Source of the DNA: CAWKEY01 sp963696315
GTDB lineage: Bacteria; Pseudomonadota; Gammaproteobacteria; Methylococcales; Methylomonadaceae
Length of the DNA stretch: 64,000 bases
NCBI GenBank assembly: GCA_963696315.1
Contig: CAVOJU010000027.1
Span: 12,599-76,598 of the forward strand
Reading direction: 5' to 3'
Shown: piece after piece, positions 43,867-53,244 of the stretch
How positions within the stretch are numbered: the stretch's first letter is position 1
Layout of the letters: each line of letters begins with the position of its first letter
Made by a program: the position numbers and the translations under genes
Notes under the pieces: model-generated
What the model was told of the DNA's origin: nothing
Database searches by the model: none
The model's input: only the letters and a program-made list of their open reading frames with translations

Positions 43867-46224
43867 TCAGTCTTTCCGCAACTGGTCCCGAATAGGCAGT
43901 TGGCGGATGCGTTGACCTGTCGCAGCAAAGATCGCGTTACATAATGCCGGTGCAATGGGCGGCACGCCCGGCTCACCCACTCCGCCCAGCGGGGTATCAA
44001 AGCCGGTTGTGGGCAGCAGATGCACCCGAATTTCGCGGGGCGCATCATCCATGCGGGTAAGCTGGTAGGCATGGAAGTTATCCTGCATCACCGCGCCCTC
44101 CTTGAAGCTGATTTCGCCGAGGGTGGCGAGACTGACACCCATGATACAGGCGCCCTCGATCTGCGAACGGATGCGCTCAGGATTGACTTGCGGACCACAA
44201 TCCACGGCCACATCAATGCGGGGTATGCTCAATTTGCCGTCTTCGCCGACGGCTACTTCCACCACAACCGCAACGTAAGTGACGAAGCTATAATGAGCGG
44301 CAATACCTAATCCCTGGCCCTTGGAGAGCGTGCGTCCCCAGTTTGCTTCACGGCTAACCACCTCAATTACACGGCGCAAACGTCCTGTGTCGACCGGGTA
44401 CACCACGGGCGATTCGCCCTGGTTCCAGGTATCGCCAAGGGTACGCGGATCAATACGGCGCGGCGGACCAATGAGGTCAAGCAGAAAATCCTTAGGATCG
44501 CGTCCTGCAGCAGCAGCCAATTCGGCTACGAAGGACTGGATGGCAAAAGCATGGGGAATATTGGATACCGAACGAAACCAGCCAATGCGGGTATGCGCCT
44601 CTGCCTCAGGATTTTCTATCCGCAGATTGGCAATGGCAAAGGGCACATTGATGACGCCCATACCGAGTTCGGCCGGCATTTGGTGCTTGCTGCCGGGGCT
44701 GAAAGTGGAGGAAATGCTCGGCGCTACCGTTCTGTGCAGCCAGGCCACCGGTTTACCCTGGGCATCCAGACCGGCTTCCAGCCGCTCGACTGACACCGTG
44801 TGAAAATAAGAGTGTTGCAGGTCGTCCTCGCGGGTCCAGGTCAGCTTGACCGGCTTGCCGTTCATCGCCTGCGATAAGAGCGCAGCTTCGATGACGTAGT
44901 CGGGTTTGGATTTGCGTCCAAAACCACCGCCCAATAAGGTGACATGCACCGTAACCTTGTCCTCCGGCAGTTTAAGCCATTTGGCAACGCGTTCGCGAGA
45001 CAATTGCGGGGCCTGCGTGCAGGTCCAGATTTCGCATTTTCCCTTGACGATGCGCGCTGTCGCCGCCGGTGGTTCCATAGGAGCCTGAGCGAGATGCGGG
45101 AGGTAATATTCAGCTTCCACGCGTTTGGCTGCGCTTTTTAACCCAGAATCGACGTCCCCCTCGTTACGAACCACTTTTCCCGATTTGCGTGCGGCGGTTT
45201 CGAGCTCGGCCTTGTAGGCAACGGAATCATAGCTGCCATTTGGCCCTTTGTCCCATTCGATCTTGAGCGCCTTGCGCCCTTGAATAGCCGCCCAGGTATT
45301 GCGGGCAATCACGGCGATACCCCCGAGCGGGTTGAAATCAGCGGGCGGAGGACTGCTCGGGAGTTCGACCACCTTAACCACACCCGGCACCTTGAGGGCA
45401 TCCTTGGCATCGTAACGCAAGACCTTGCCGCCGAATACGGGCGGGCGCGCAACCACGGCGTAAAGCATGTCTTTGAGACGGATGTCGATGCCGTACTGTG
45501 CCAGGCCCGTGACCATATCCTGCCCGTCATAAATCCCGATTTGGCCCTTGCTGATGTAACGAAAGTCCGCCGGATTCTTCAGACGCAAGCTTTCGCGAGC
45601 AGGCACCGGCAGTTTTGCCGCGGCTGCGGCCAGCTGACCGTAGCCGAGTGTTCTGCCGGTGACGGTATGGAGGACTTGATGCTGCTCGGCACGGACTTCC
45701 TGTACCGGCACTTGCCATTGCGCTGCCGCCGCCGATTCCAGCATGGATCGGGCGGCCGCGCCGACTCGGCGCATAGGCATAAAGAAATGACGCATGCTAC
45801 GCGAACCGTCGGTATCCTGGTTGCCGTAACGCGGTTCGTCGCCGGGCGCCTGCTCGACACGGACATGCAGCCAGTTGGCTTCGAGTTCGTCGGCCACCAC
45901 CATAGGCAGGCTGGTGCGTACGCCTTGCCCCATTTCCGAACGGTGGCATACGATGGTCACCGTGCCATCGGCAGCTATCGCAACGAATACCAGTGGGTTA
46001 TCTACCCAAGCATGTGGCATGGCATCGGCGCCATACTTATCCTGTTGTGAAGGCCCGGCAGTTTCGTCTGACCTGGTCAGCGAGGGAAAGCCGGCGGCCA
46101 GTACCAATCCGGTGAGCGCCATATCCTTGAGAAAAGCGCGACGGCTGATGTTCGCGATACAAAGGCTGTCATCTGCGTGCCAACTGTCAGCATTCAATTC
46201 AGGACGATCCAGTAGCTTTTTCAT
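43867..46224 (-). CDS. Molybdenum hydroxylase large subunit (isoquinoline 1-oxidoreductase beta / aldehyde oxidase type)
   Basis: About 785 residues from MKKLLDRPELNADSW; the start at 46,290 is inside the upstream gene. A twin-arginine-like signal (SRRAFLKDMALTGLVLAAGF) predicts export to the periplasm. Visible blocks: VCHRSEMGQGVRTSLPMVVADELE, VTLLGGGFGRKSKPDYVIEAALLSQ, and the catalytic glutamate in GVGEPGVPPIAPALCNAIFAATG. This is the molybdopterin-cytosine-dinucleotide subunit that hydroxylates aldehydes or N-heterocycles with water. Its ATG overlaps the stop of the iron-sulfur subunit (ATGA). Substrate unknown. Confidence 0.92.
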   Translation of the reverse strand: MKKLLDRPELNADSWHADDSLCIANISRRAFLKDMALTGLVLAAGFPSLTRSDETAGPSQQDKYGADAMPHAWVDNPLVFVAIAADGTVTIVCHRSEMGQGVRTSLPMVVADELEANWLHVRVEQAPGDEPRYGNQDTDGSRSMRHFFMPMRRVGAAARSMLESAAAAQWQVPVQEVRAEQHQVLHTVTGRTLGYGQLAAAAAKLPVPARESLRLKNPADFRYISKGQIGIYDGQDMVTGLAQYGIDIRLKDMLYAVVARPPVFGGKVLRYDAKDALKVPGVVKVVELPSSPPPADFNPLGGIAVIARNTWAAIQGRKALKIEWDKGPNGSYDSVAYKAELETAARKSGKVVRNEGDVDSGLKSAAKRVEAEYYLPHLAQAPMEPPAATARIVKGKCEIWTCTQAPQLSRERVAKWLKLPEDKVTVHVTLLGGGFGRKSKPDYVIEAALLSQAMNGKPVKLTWTREDDLQHSYFHTVSVERLEAGLDAQGKPVAWLHRTVAPSISSTFSPGSKHQMPAELGMGVINVPFAIANLRIENPEAEAHTRIGWFRSVSNIPHAFAIQSFVAELAAAAGRDPKDFLLDLIGPPRRIDPRTLGDTWNQGESPVVYPVDTGRLRRVIEVVSREANWGRTLSKGQGLGIAAHYSFVTYVAVVVEVAVGEDGKLSIPRIDVAVDCGPQVNPERIRSQIEGACIMGVSLATLGEISFKEGAVMQDNFHAYQLTRMDDAPREIRVHLLPTTGFDTPLGGVGEPGVPPIAPALCNAIFAATGQRIRQLPIRDQLRKD

Positions 46225-46688
46225 GGTTTGATTTCCATTATCCCGGCGGCCTGCTTGATGGCGGCGCGTATACGGGAATAGGTGCCGCACCGGCAGATAT
46301 TGCCGCTCATTGCCGTGTCGATATCGGCATCAGTGGGTTTGGGTTTTTGTTTGAGCAGCGCTGTGGCAGCCATTATCTGACCGGACTGGCAATAACCGCA
46401 CTGCGGTACGCCGAGAGTTAACCAGGCCTCCTGTACCTTTTGCCCTGTTGCGTCCTGGTCGATGGCTTCGATGGTCACGATTTTTTTGCCGACGGCGGCC
46501 GAGATGGGCGTCACACAAGCGCGAGTGGGTTCTCCGTCGAGATGCACCGTGCAGGCCCCGCACAAAGCCATACCACAGCCAAATTTGGTTCCGGTAAGTC
46601 CCAGGTGGTCGCGCAAGGCCCAAAGCAGGGGAGTATCCGCCGGCAAGTCGATCTGACGAGGCTTGCCGTTGATAGTGAGCGTAATCAT
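46221..46688 (-). CDS. Molybdenum hydroxylase (2Fe-2S) small subunit
   Basis: 155 residues with both clusters: plant-ferredoxin type FGCGMALCGACTVHLDG...CVTP, and the helical C-terminal CGYCQSGQIMAATALL...SGNICRCGTYSRIRAAI. It passes electrons from the molybdenum site. It is coupled to the large subunit by a 4-bp overlap and follows the XdhC-like gene by 155 bp. No FAD subunit is present, as expected for the isoquinoline oxidoreductase type. Confidence 0.94.
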   Translation of the reverse strand: MITLTINGKPRQIDLPADTPLLWALRDHLGLTGTKFGCGMALCGACTVHLDGEPTRACVTPISAAVGKKIVTIEAIDQDATGQKVQEAWLTLGVPQCGYCQSGQIMAATALLKQKPKPTDADIDTAMSGNICRCGTYSRIRAAIKQAAGIMEIKP

Positions 46689-46843
46689 CGGGTATTTCTC
46701 CTCCAGTTATCGGAAGTACAAGGCGCCTATGTCGCCTCATGTAACTGGGCGCAAGTGCATTGAACGAAATCTTACACCGTATCCATCGGCCAGTAAATGC
46801 GCCTAAGCCGAGGTTCGTGACAGGATTTTAATCGGCCACTTCA

Positions 46844-47641
46844 TTATTCCGTTGCCAACAGCCTATTACTCAATGGCTCGCCGTGGCCACCGCGCCTCAC
46901 CAGTACCATTTCACTGGCTATGGACAAGGCGATTTCTTCCGGCAGCTTTGCACCCAGATCCAGGCCAGCGGGAGCGCGCACCTTGGCAAGTCTGGATTCG
47001 TGGAAACCTTCCTGTGCTAATCGCGCCAATACCAGATTCGCCCGCTTGCGGCTGGAAACCAGCGCGATATACAGAGCTTCGGATTGCAGTGCACGAGCGA
47101 GGGAGTCATAGTCGCCCTTGTGATGGGTGGCGATCACTACGAAATCGCCCGGCTGTGGCTGCAATTGTTGATAACGGCAATCGTCGCTGATGATACGGTG
47201 GGCGTAGGGAAAGCGCTCCGCCGTGGCCTGCGGGTCATTGACAACCACCTCGAATCCTAAGCGGCAGGCGAACTCACAAAGACTTTCCACGATGCGCCCA
47301 TGGCCCATTAGCCAGAGTAGCGGTTTTGGCAGGACCGGTTCGACATACACCCGCATACTGCCGCCACACGGCATACCCGCGCCGAAAACTTCGTCGTTCA
47401 GGTCGATTTCAATCACACGTGGTTCTCCGGTTTCAAGACATTCAAGCGCCGCGTTGGACACCATGGATTGCGCACAACCGCCACCGACCCATCCGGCAAC
47501 GACCTTGCCAGAGAGATCGATCAGCGCCTTTGCCGCAGGTTTGGCTGAGGATGAACCCAGTATTTCTACTACTGTGGCAAAAGCATAAGGACGGCGCGCT
47601 TGGCGCAGTTCGAACTGGAGGTCGAGAATGTCCCGAGTCAT
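46844..47641 (-). CDS. XdhC/CoxI-family molybdenum cofactor maturation factor
   Basis: 265 residues with the two-domain XdhC form: N-terminal YAFATVVEILGSSSAKPAAKALID...GWVGGGCAQSMVSNAALE, FGAGMPCGGSMRVYVEPV, then a Rossmann-like PLLWLMGHGRIVESLCEFACRLGFEVVVND and VVIATHHKGDYDSLARAL...YIALVSSRKRA. It binds and sulfurates the cofactor before insertion into the hydroxylase. It overlaps mocA by 4 bp. Confidence 0.93.
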   Translation of the reverse strand: MTRDILDLQFELRQARRPYAFATVVEILGSSSAKPAAKALIDLSGKVVAGWVGGGCAQSMVSNAALECLETGEPRVIEIDLNDEVFGAGMPCGGSMRVYVEPVLPKPLLWLMGHGRIVESLCEFACRLGFEVVVNDPQATAERFPYAHRIISDDCRYQQLQPQPGDFVVIATHHKGDYDSLARALQSEALYIALVSSRKRANLVLARLAQEGFHESRLAKVRAPAGLDLGAKLPEEIALSIASEMVLVRRGGHGEPLSNRLLATE

Positions 47642-48231
47642 GTTGGTTTGCTGAATTTTTTTAAAAGCTTCAAATCTTCCGGCTTGTCAATGTCCTGAAG
47701 TACGCCTGCATCATCGCAATCAATGAGTCGAAGTTGTTCAGGATGCGTCTGAATCACCTTTTTCGCACCTTCATCGCCGCTCAACGCGGCTAGTTCAGGA
47801 CCGAAAATGTGTGAAAAGCCAACCGGGTGCCCGCGTCGGCCTTGCCAACAGGGAGCCGCGATGGCCGCCCCCGAGCGGAGCGCATCCGCCACCTTGCGGA
47901 TAGTGGCGGGTTTTATCCACGGCATGTCCGCCAAGGCGATCAGCCAGCCGGCGACATCGGGACACGCACGAATACCGAAAACTAGACTCGCGCCCATGCC
48001 TTGTTCGGCATCGGCGCAAACCCGGACTTCCGCGCCTTCGGCCTGCAATCGAGCGGCCAGTTCCGCGCTGCCTGGCCGCACCACCGCCAGCACCCTATCC
48101 GTGCCAGCCAATAGGTTGCGGCAGGCTCGCACCGCCACCAAGTCGCCATTGGGCAAACTATGGGTCAATTTGTCTGCGCCGAAACGCAGGCTGGCTCCGG
48201 CGGCCAGCAAGATGCCGACAATCGAGTCCAT
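47638..48231 (-). CDS. mocA: Molybdenum cofactor cytidylyltransferase (MocA-like)
   Basis: 197 residues: GILLAAGASLRFGADKL (nucleotide loop), GMGASLVFGIRACPDVAGWLIALADMPWIKPATI, PCWQGRRGHPVGFSHIFG, GDEGAKKVIQTHPEQL, DIDKPEDLKLL. It makes the cytosine dinucleotide form of the cofactor used by the downstream hydroxylase. It is the first gene of a four-gene operon; an IS66-type element lies 75 bp upstream and may have displaced or altered the promoter. Confidence 0.93.
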   Translation of the reverse strand: MDSIVGILLAAGASLRFGADKLTHSLPNGDLVAVRACRNLLAGTDRVLAVVRPGSAELAARLQAEGAEVRVCADAEQGMGASLVFGIRACPDVAGWLIALADMPWIKPATIRKVADALRSGAAIAAPCWQGRRGHPVGFSHIFGPELAALSGDEGAKKVIQTHPEQLRLIDCDDAGVLQDIDKPEDLKLLKKFSKPT

Positions 48232-48306
48232 CAGTCTAAATGCAACCGATGCAGGACTCTTCGGAGAATCAATTTATGGGAAATCATAGTCTTGCCTGGG
48301 TTCGTG

Positions 48307-50017
48307 GTAACTTCTCATTACCCACAGGTAGCCGCAGCCCGAATCAAATCAGATAACGGTGGAATATGGCTTTCGCCACACAACCTATCCTTAAGATAAT
48401 GCCAAAACGAAATCTTGTGCTTTAGGCATGTCTTTTTTAAGCTGGCAAAGGTATCGCGACATCTTCGTCCTGCCTCACTACGAGTGCTACCGCTTATTTT
48501 TCGTTTTTTAACGTAATCCCGAATATCGCGTTCGCTCAGGTTGTTGTGGAGTGGTAAATAAGGTTTGTCGAGAACCCGAAGTAATTCGTGTTGATTGTTG
48601 CCCATCCGCTGTAGGGCAAGATTCAGTGTTACGTATGCCGTTTTGGCGCCGCACATCGTTTTAAATCGGGATTTGATGTCTTCAGCCTGGATTGCCGTTG
48701 GCTCAAGTTTGTAGGCTTTCAGATCTCGGTAAATCTGCCAGAGTTGTTCGCGTGTGTTATCAACGGCTTTAACATGCTCGGCATTTAAGGGAATGAGACG
48801 ATTGATGATGCGTTCGGCATGAATCCAACACAACGCATGGTCAAAGACATTAAACTGTCCGGCATCATCGCTGACAATGCTAAGGGTAACGGGAATGCCT
48901 TGAGCTAATAGGCCCCCCATTAAAGCGCCTTCGGTGATAATTCGCCGATGCCGCTTGGTTTTGATGCCCTGCTGATCCAGCCATTTTTCCCAATCGAGAG
49001 CGGTTTCGATACGCACTACCTTATCGGCAGGCTCCGCTAGCGGTAGGCTACACACCACTTCACCCTCAAATTCAAGCTCAAGATGCGCTAACAGAATAGG
49101 CGGCAGTTTTTGTTGTTCCATATACGCGAAGGCGCCGGCATTCAGCACATAGAAATGGTTGCTGCCTTGGCCTAAACAGCTGAGGAAGTTAATGCGGCTT
49201 TTGCTTTCCGTGCTACTAAACCAGGCAAACAGCTCATTGCCGATAGGTGTGCAATAGCCGTTTTTGCCATCATGGCGCGCTCCGGTGTCATCGGTATGTA
49301 TATACTGCGAGACCGACAATCCGGCTTGTAGTAATTGGTCTTTTTCATCATGGAACACATCCAAGCCATCGGTGATAAACTGACTTAACCGGCCGCTGGA
49401 TATATCAACCCCAAGTCCTGCAATTGTTTCAACAGCAGCGGTTGGGTGACATGTTGATGATGGTATTGATAGAGGATGAAACTGATCAGATCGTTGCCAA
49501 AGTGGCAGCCGTTAAGCCCGTCGGGTAGCTGTCCTGACACATAACTGCCATCTGCTGTTTGGTATTGGGCTAAGCGATAGCAGGTATTGAAGGTCTCAAA
49601 TTTAATATTTTGAATGACCACGTCCCGATAACCCTTAAAGGTTGAGCCTTCCGGAATAGTATCAGGATGGATGTCGAACGTGGCATCAATCTTAAGATGC
49701 CCGGTTTTACTGCGTTTCGGCCCTTTGTTCTTTTTAGACTTGTCGCCATCATCGCCGTTCTCATCACCGTCTTCGGCCGAGTCCCCGTCCATTTTGCTGG
49801 GTTTTATTTTGGGTTTAGTGGTTTCGCCCTTGAGCTTAAGTATTTCTTGCTCCAGTTTGTCTATCTGTATTTGCTGCCACGCAAGCAATTCCAGCAGCCC
49901 ATCGACTAGCGGTGTGCGCTCTTCGTTACTGATTTTGGGTAATTGTGGCTTAAGTGAATCCATGCGACATATTTTAACTTAATTCTTAGGTGCTACCCGC
50001 AATTAATGAGAAGTTAC
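48307..50017 (-). mobile_element. IS66-type element, copy B (frameshifted, no target duplication)
   Basis: 1,711 bp bounded by the same ends as copy A (GTAACTTCTCATTA at 48,307 and TAATGAGAAGTTAC ending at 50,017), in opposite orientation. The flanking octamers GGTTCGTG and CATCCGCA differ, unlike copy A. The transposase carries a one-base deletion. The two copies differ by scattered substitutions, so they are not assembly duplicates. Confidence 0.92.
48318..49963 (-). pseudogene. IS66-family transposase, copy B, one-base deletion
   Basis: The N-terminal half reads MDSLKPQLPKISNEERTPLV to LLLKQLQDLG, then leaves frame because GGGGG of copy A is GGGG here (near 49,419). The second frame resumes with FHDEKDQLLQAGLSVSQYIHTDDTGARHDGK and continues intact to the end. 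Same protein family as copy A with a few residue differences (for example T to A and R to H changes). Confidence 0.93.
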
Positions 50018-50115
50018 CATCCGCAACACGTAACTCATTGACCAGCATAGCTTTCGGTGATTTGTTGCGGCGTGGCGGCAATTTTTAGGGGGATAACGAC
50101 TTTCGCCCCGAACCG

Positions 50116-50523
50116 TCAGTCGATGGCCCCCAAGATGGCCTTTACCTCCGGATGCTCCAACATATAGTCCCTCAACCAATGATACTGCCGGGCACAGGTT
50201 TCGTCGAACCCGCTCTTGCCGCTGAACGACAGATGGCTATAGGCATACAGGCAAGCGGTGATCCCCAGGGCATCCGCCGACAATCGACCCTCGAAGCCGT
50301 TTTCACAGCTAACCTGGAACGGCGTATCTGAATGGGGAGACATGTAGAAGCCGCCGTTGCTCAGTTCGTAGAATTCCCAATAGCCGCCTTCGTACTCTTC
50401 GGCAATGTTGCCCGTGATGGCATACACGAACGGCTCAAGGTGCAGTGGAAAGTTCAGCCCGAATAAGGCGGCGGTATGTTGGATGCGTTTGTGATTGGGT
50501 ACTTGTTTACGTGTAATGGTCAT
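50116..50523 (-). CDS. ArdB/KlcA-family antirestriction protein
   Basis: 135 residues from MTITRKQVPNHKRIQHTAAL; a GGAGAT ribosome site precedes the ATG. Motifs: YAITGNIAEEYEGGYWEFYELSNGGFYMSP and a C-terminal FDETCARQYHWLRDYMLEHPEVKAILGAID. These proteins block type I restriction during conjugative entry. It begins a small group of genes of plasmid or ICE type. Confidence 0.93.
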   Translation of the reverse strand: MTITRKQVPNHKRIQHTAALFGLNFPLHLEPFVYAITGNIAEEYEGGYWEFYELSNGGFYMSPHSDTPFQVSCENGFEGRLSADALGITACLYAYSHLSFSGKSGFDETCARQYHWLRDYMLEHPEVKAILGAID

Positions 50524-50645
50524 ATTTGATCTCCTAATATAACGATCCCAAGCCTGAACGCCGGACAAGCGCAAGCCTCCGCAGTGAAGCGACTGGCTGT
50601 TATGTCAAGCTTTAAGGATGGGATCGAAGTGGTGGTGGGGATGAA

Positions 50646-50783
50646 TCAGTCGGTGATTTCTTCAGGGTTGATACCCGACATCAGACAGGCTTGGTTTTTG
50701 ATGGCATCGGCAAGTCCTTCCTCGGGAATATCCCAAGTCAGCACCTCGTCGGTTGCATCGAGTAGAAAGTTTAGAAAGTTCAT
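50646..50783 (-). CDS. Small accessory-region protein (45 residues)
   Basis: MNFLNFLLDATDEVLTWDIP, then EEGLADAIKNQACLMSGINPEEITD. A strong AAGGAGAAC ribosome site lies 5-7 bp upstream, and the acidic, helical composition is coding-like. The gene lies just downstream of the small membrane protein in the same direction. Similar short proteins accompany ArdB in integrative elements. Function unknown. Confidence 0.7.
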   Translation of the reverse strand: MNFLNFLLDATDEVLTWDIPEEGLADAIKNQACLMSGINPEEITD

Positions 50784-50795
50784 GGAAAGTTCTCC

Positions 50796-50963
50796 TTATT
50801 GGTATTGAATGAAAAACCAGACGACACCGCCCAGAACGAGAAGCGGGATTAACAACAGCGGGAACAGATAAGCCAGAAGCGTCAGACCAAATACCCCGAC
50901 CAGTCTGGTGGTGTTAAACGCAAGGCAAAGCAGGCAGATAACAAATGCGGTAACTACAAACAT
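50796..50963 (-). CDS. Small membrane protein (55 residues)
   Basis: MFVVTAFVICLLCLAFNTTR, then VFGLTLLAYLFPLLLIPLLVLGGVVWFFIQYQ: two or three hydrophobic helices. AGAGGAA lies 5 bp upstream of the ATG. It sits 12 bp upstream of the 45-residue gene, forming a mini-operon with it and probably ardB. No family recognised. Confidence 0.65.
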   Translation of the reverse strand: MFVVTAFVICLLCLAFNTTRLVGVFGLTLLAYLFPLLLIPLLVLGGVVWFFIQYQ

Positions 50964-51090
50964 AAGATTCCTCTTGTTTGGGATTGGAGGTTTTGCGTAG
51001 GCGCTTCATCGAGAAGCAGAAAAGCCCTTATTCATGCCTTAGGGGGTGAGCATATGGAGCGACCCTTGAAGGGTATTTCATATAAGATGG

Positions 51091-51285
51091 TCAAAGCGGC
51101 GCAAGGTTGAAATGAGCGCAGGTCAGCTCCAAGGCAAATTGCTCGGCCTCGGCCCTGGTCATGCCCGCTTCAAATTCGGCGATACCGGCGCGTTCCTCAA
51201 AATATTCGCGGGCGTCGATGTCCAGGGTCTCGACAAACTGTTTAACGGCCTGACTGAGCGGCTCAGGATGGGGGTTTTGGTTCAT
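51091..51285 (-). CDS. Small acidic accessory protein (64 residues)
   Basis: MNQNPHPEPLSQAVKQFVET, then FEERAGIAEFEAGMTRAEAEQFALELTCAHFNLAPL. The EERAxIxEFxxGMxRAEAE pattern is common in short proteins of conjugative plasmids and ICEs, often beside replication or transfer genes. Same strand as the ardB group. Function unknown. Confidence 0.72.
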   Translation of the reverse strand: MNQNPHPEPLSQAVKQFVETLDIDAREYFEERAGIAEFEAGMTRAEAEQFALELTCAHFNLAPL

Positions 51286-51387
51286 GGTTTGTGTGCCTCA
51301 CTATGAATGAAGGGTGATAGGGGGTTTTGTTACGATGGCTTTGTGATTGGATTTTCGAGCAGTTGCAGCGCTATTCGGCTGGTGCAT

Positions 51388-51540
51388 ATTCTGGCTCAAC
51401 CTGAACACCCATTCTGATCCAATCTGAACACCTATTCTGATTTAAGTTGAACACTGATTCTGGTTTCAAGCTGAACACTTTTCTGGATTTTCCAGAATCG
51501 GTGTTCAAGTTGCCAGAATGACTGTTCAAGTTGCCAGAAT
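51388..51540. repeat. IS21 left-end repeat array: four direct and three inverted copies
   Basis: ATTCTG...TGAACA units start at 51,388, 51,411, 51,434 and 51,457 (23-bp period). Inverted units end at CAGAAT 51,493, 51,514 and 51,535 (21-bp period). A palindrome centred near 51,489 (TTCTGGA / TCCAGAA) divides the two sets. The right end has two units in the inverted sense. Terminal multiple repeats are known transposase-binding sites in IS21; the mirrored second set is unusual. Confidence 0.85.
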
Positions 51541-51599
51541 CCCGCCTAACGCATTGTTTATCAAACCAGACTATCCTTGCCACCTTTTGTGGAGAAGAT

Positions 51600-53147
51600 A
51601 TGTCAGCGAAGAGAACAGCAATGCGAAAATTAAGAGAAGTACTCAGACTCAGTTACAGCGCCGGATTAAGCATCCGGAAAATCAGTGCCAGCACCAAAAT
51701 CAGTGTCGGCAGCATCCAAAACATCTTAAAACTGGCCGAACAGCTGAAAATAACCTGGCCGCTACCGGAAGACTGGGATGATCAAACCTTAGCCCTGAAG
51801 TTTTATCCCCGTTCGGATGCCCAGCCTTCAGCCAAATTCCAGGAGCCGGTATGGACAGAAGTCCATCTGGAGTTGAAGAAAAAAGGCGTGACCAAACAAT
51901 TGCTCTGGGAGGAATACACCCAGCAGTATCCGAATCGTTGCTATAGCTACTCGCAGTTCTGCGCCCGTTATGCAGACTGGCGGAAGAAACAAAAGCGCTC
52001 CATGCGCCAAGTACCATCGTGCCGGTGAAAAGTTGTTTATCGATTATGCCGGACCCACGATGCCCGTGGTGTGCGCCTCAACCGGTGAAATACGCACCGC
52101 GCAAATCTTTGTGGCGGTGTTGGGCGCCTCCAATTACACCTTTGCCGAAGCGACCTGGAGCCAGAGCCTGCCGGATTGGTTAGGCAGTCATGTGCGGGCC
52201 TTTGAGTTTTTTGGCGGCACGACCGTGATGCTGGTCCCGGATAATTTAAAAAGCGGGGTGACTAAAGCCTGCCGTTACGACCCCGAACTCAATCCCAGTT
52301 ATCAGCAGTTGGCGGCTCATTATGGGGTCGCCGTGATGCCTGCCAGGCCTTATAAACCCAAGGATAAAGCCAAGGCCGAGGCCGGTGTTCTAGCTGGTTG
52401 AGCGCTGGATTATGGCTAAACTTCGCCATCAAACCTTCTTCTCCTTGGCGGAGTTGAATCACTGTATCAGCGCCTTATTGATCGAACTCAATCAAAAACC
52501 CTTCAAGCAAATGCCAGGCAGTCGTCAGCAGTGGTTTGAAACGCTGGATCGACCGGCGCTGTCGCCATTACCGAAGTACGCTTACCAGTACACCGACATC
52601 AAAACCGCCCGCGTCAATATCGATTATCACCTGATCTACGACCAGCACCTCTACTCAGTACCGCATCACTGTGTGGGCGAGCAGGTTGAACTGCATGCCG
52701 GTGACAAGCTGATTGAGGTCTATTTTCACCACAAACGCATTGCCACCCATGTCCGAAAGTATTATCCAGGCATGACCACAGAGCCAGGGCACATGCCGGA
52801 ACAGACATGCCCAGCATCAGCAATGGACGCCAGGACGGTTAATGAACTGGGCGCAATCGATAGGGCCTGAGGTGCTGGTGTGGGTGAAGGGGCAGTTACA
52901 GCGTAAGGAGCATCCTGAGCAAGCGTACCGAGTCTGTCTGGGCTTATTGAGCCTCAATCGAAGCTATGCCTCCGAGCGTTTAAATAAAGCCTGTGCGATC
53001 GCCAACAAAGAATCCCTGTTCAAATTGAAAAGCGTTAAAGCCATTTTGCAAAGCAACCGGGATAAGCTGCCGGAATCGTTGCCGGTGCAGCTTTCGTTAT
53101 TGCCTCAGAACCATGAAAACATTCGTGGCGCAAAGAGCTTCCACTAA
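51600..53147 (+). pseudogene. istA: IstA transposase of IS21, several frameshifts
   Basis: Pieces in order: MSAKRTAMRKLREVLRLSYSAGLSIRKISASTKISVGSIQ (helix-turn-helix) to KKQKRSMRQV; then HRAGEKLFIDYAGPTMPV (first catalytic D) to PKDKAKAEAGV; then VERWIMAKLRHQTFFSLAELN to DARTVN; then NWAQSIGPEVLVWVKGQLQRKEHPEQAYRVCLGLL to the end. Shifts fall near 52,015, 52,395 and 52,835. The start ATG follows GGAGAAG. The protein is not made in this form, so the element should be immobile unless helped in trans or the shifts are errors. Confidence 0.88.
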
Positions 53148-53244
53148 CCCTTAACCCTCTAACGCAGTTGAGCAAGCAGGGCTTTACTGAAGACTTTATG
53201 CTTGACTCACGCATTTTTAAAAATCTAAACGACAGGACATTAAC

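Noticed and set aside
51388..51540. CRISPR-like regularly spaced repeats
   Set aside because: The 23-bp period has no unique spacers of CRISPR length, the units invert half-way and match the other end of an IS21 element; they are transposase-binding repeats.
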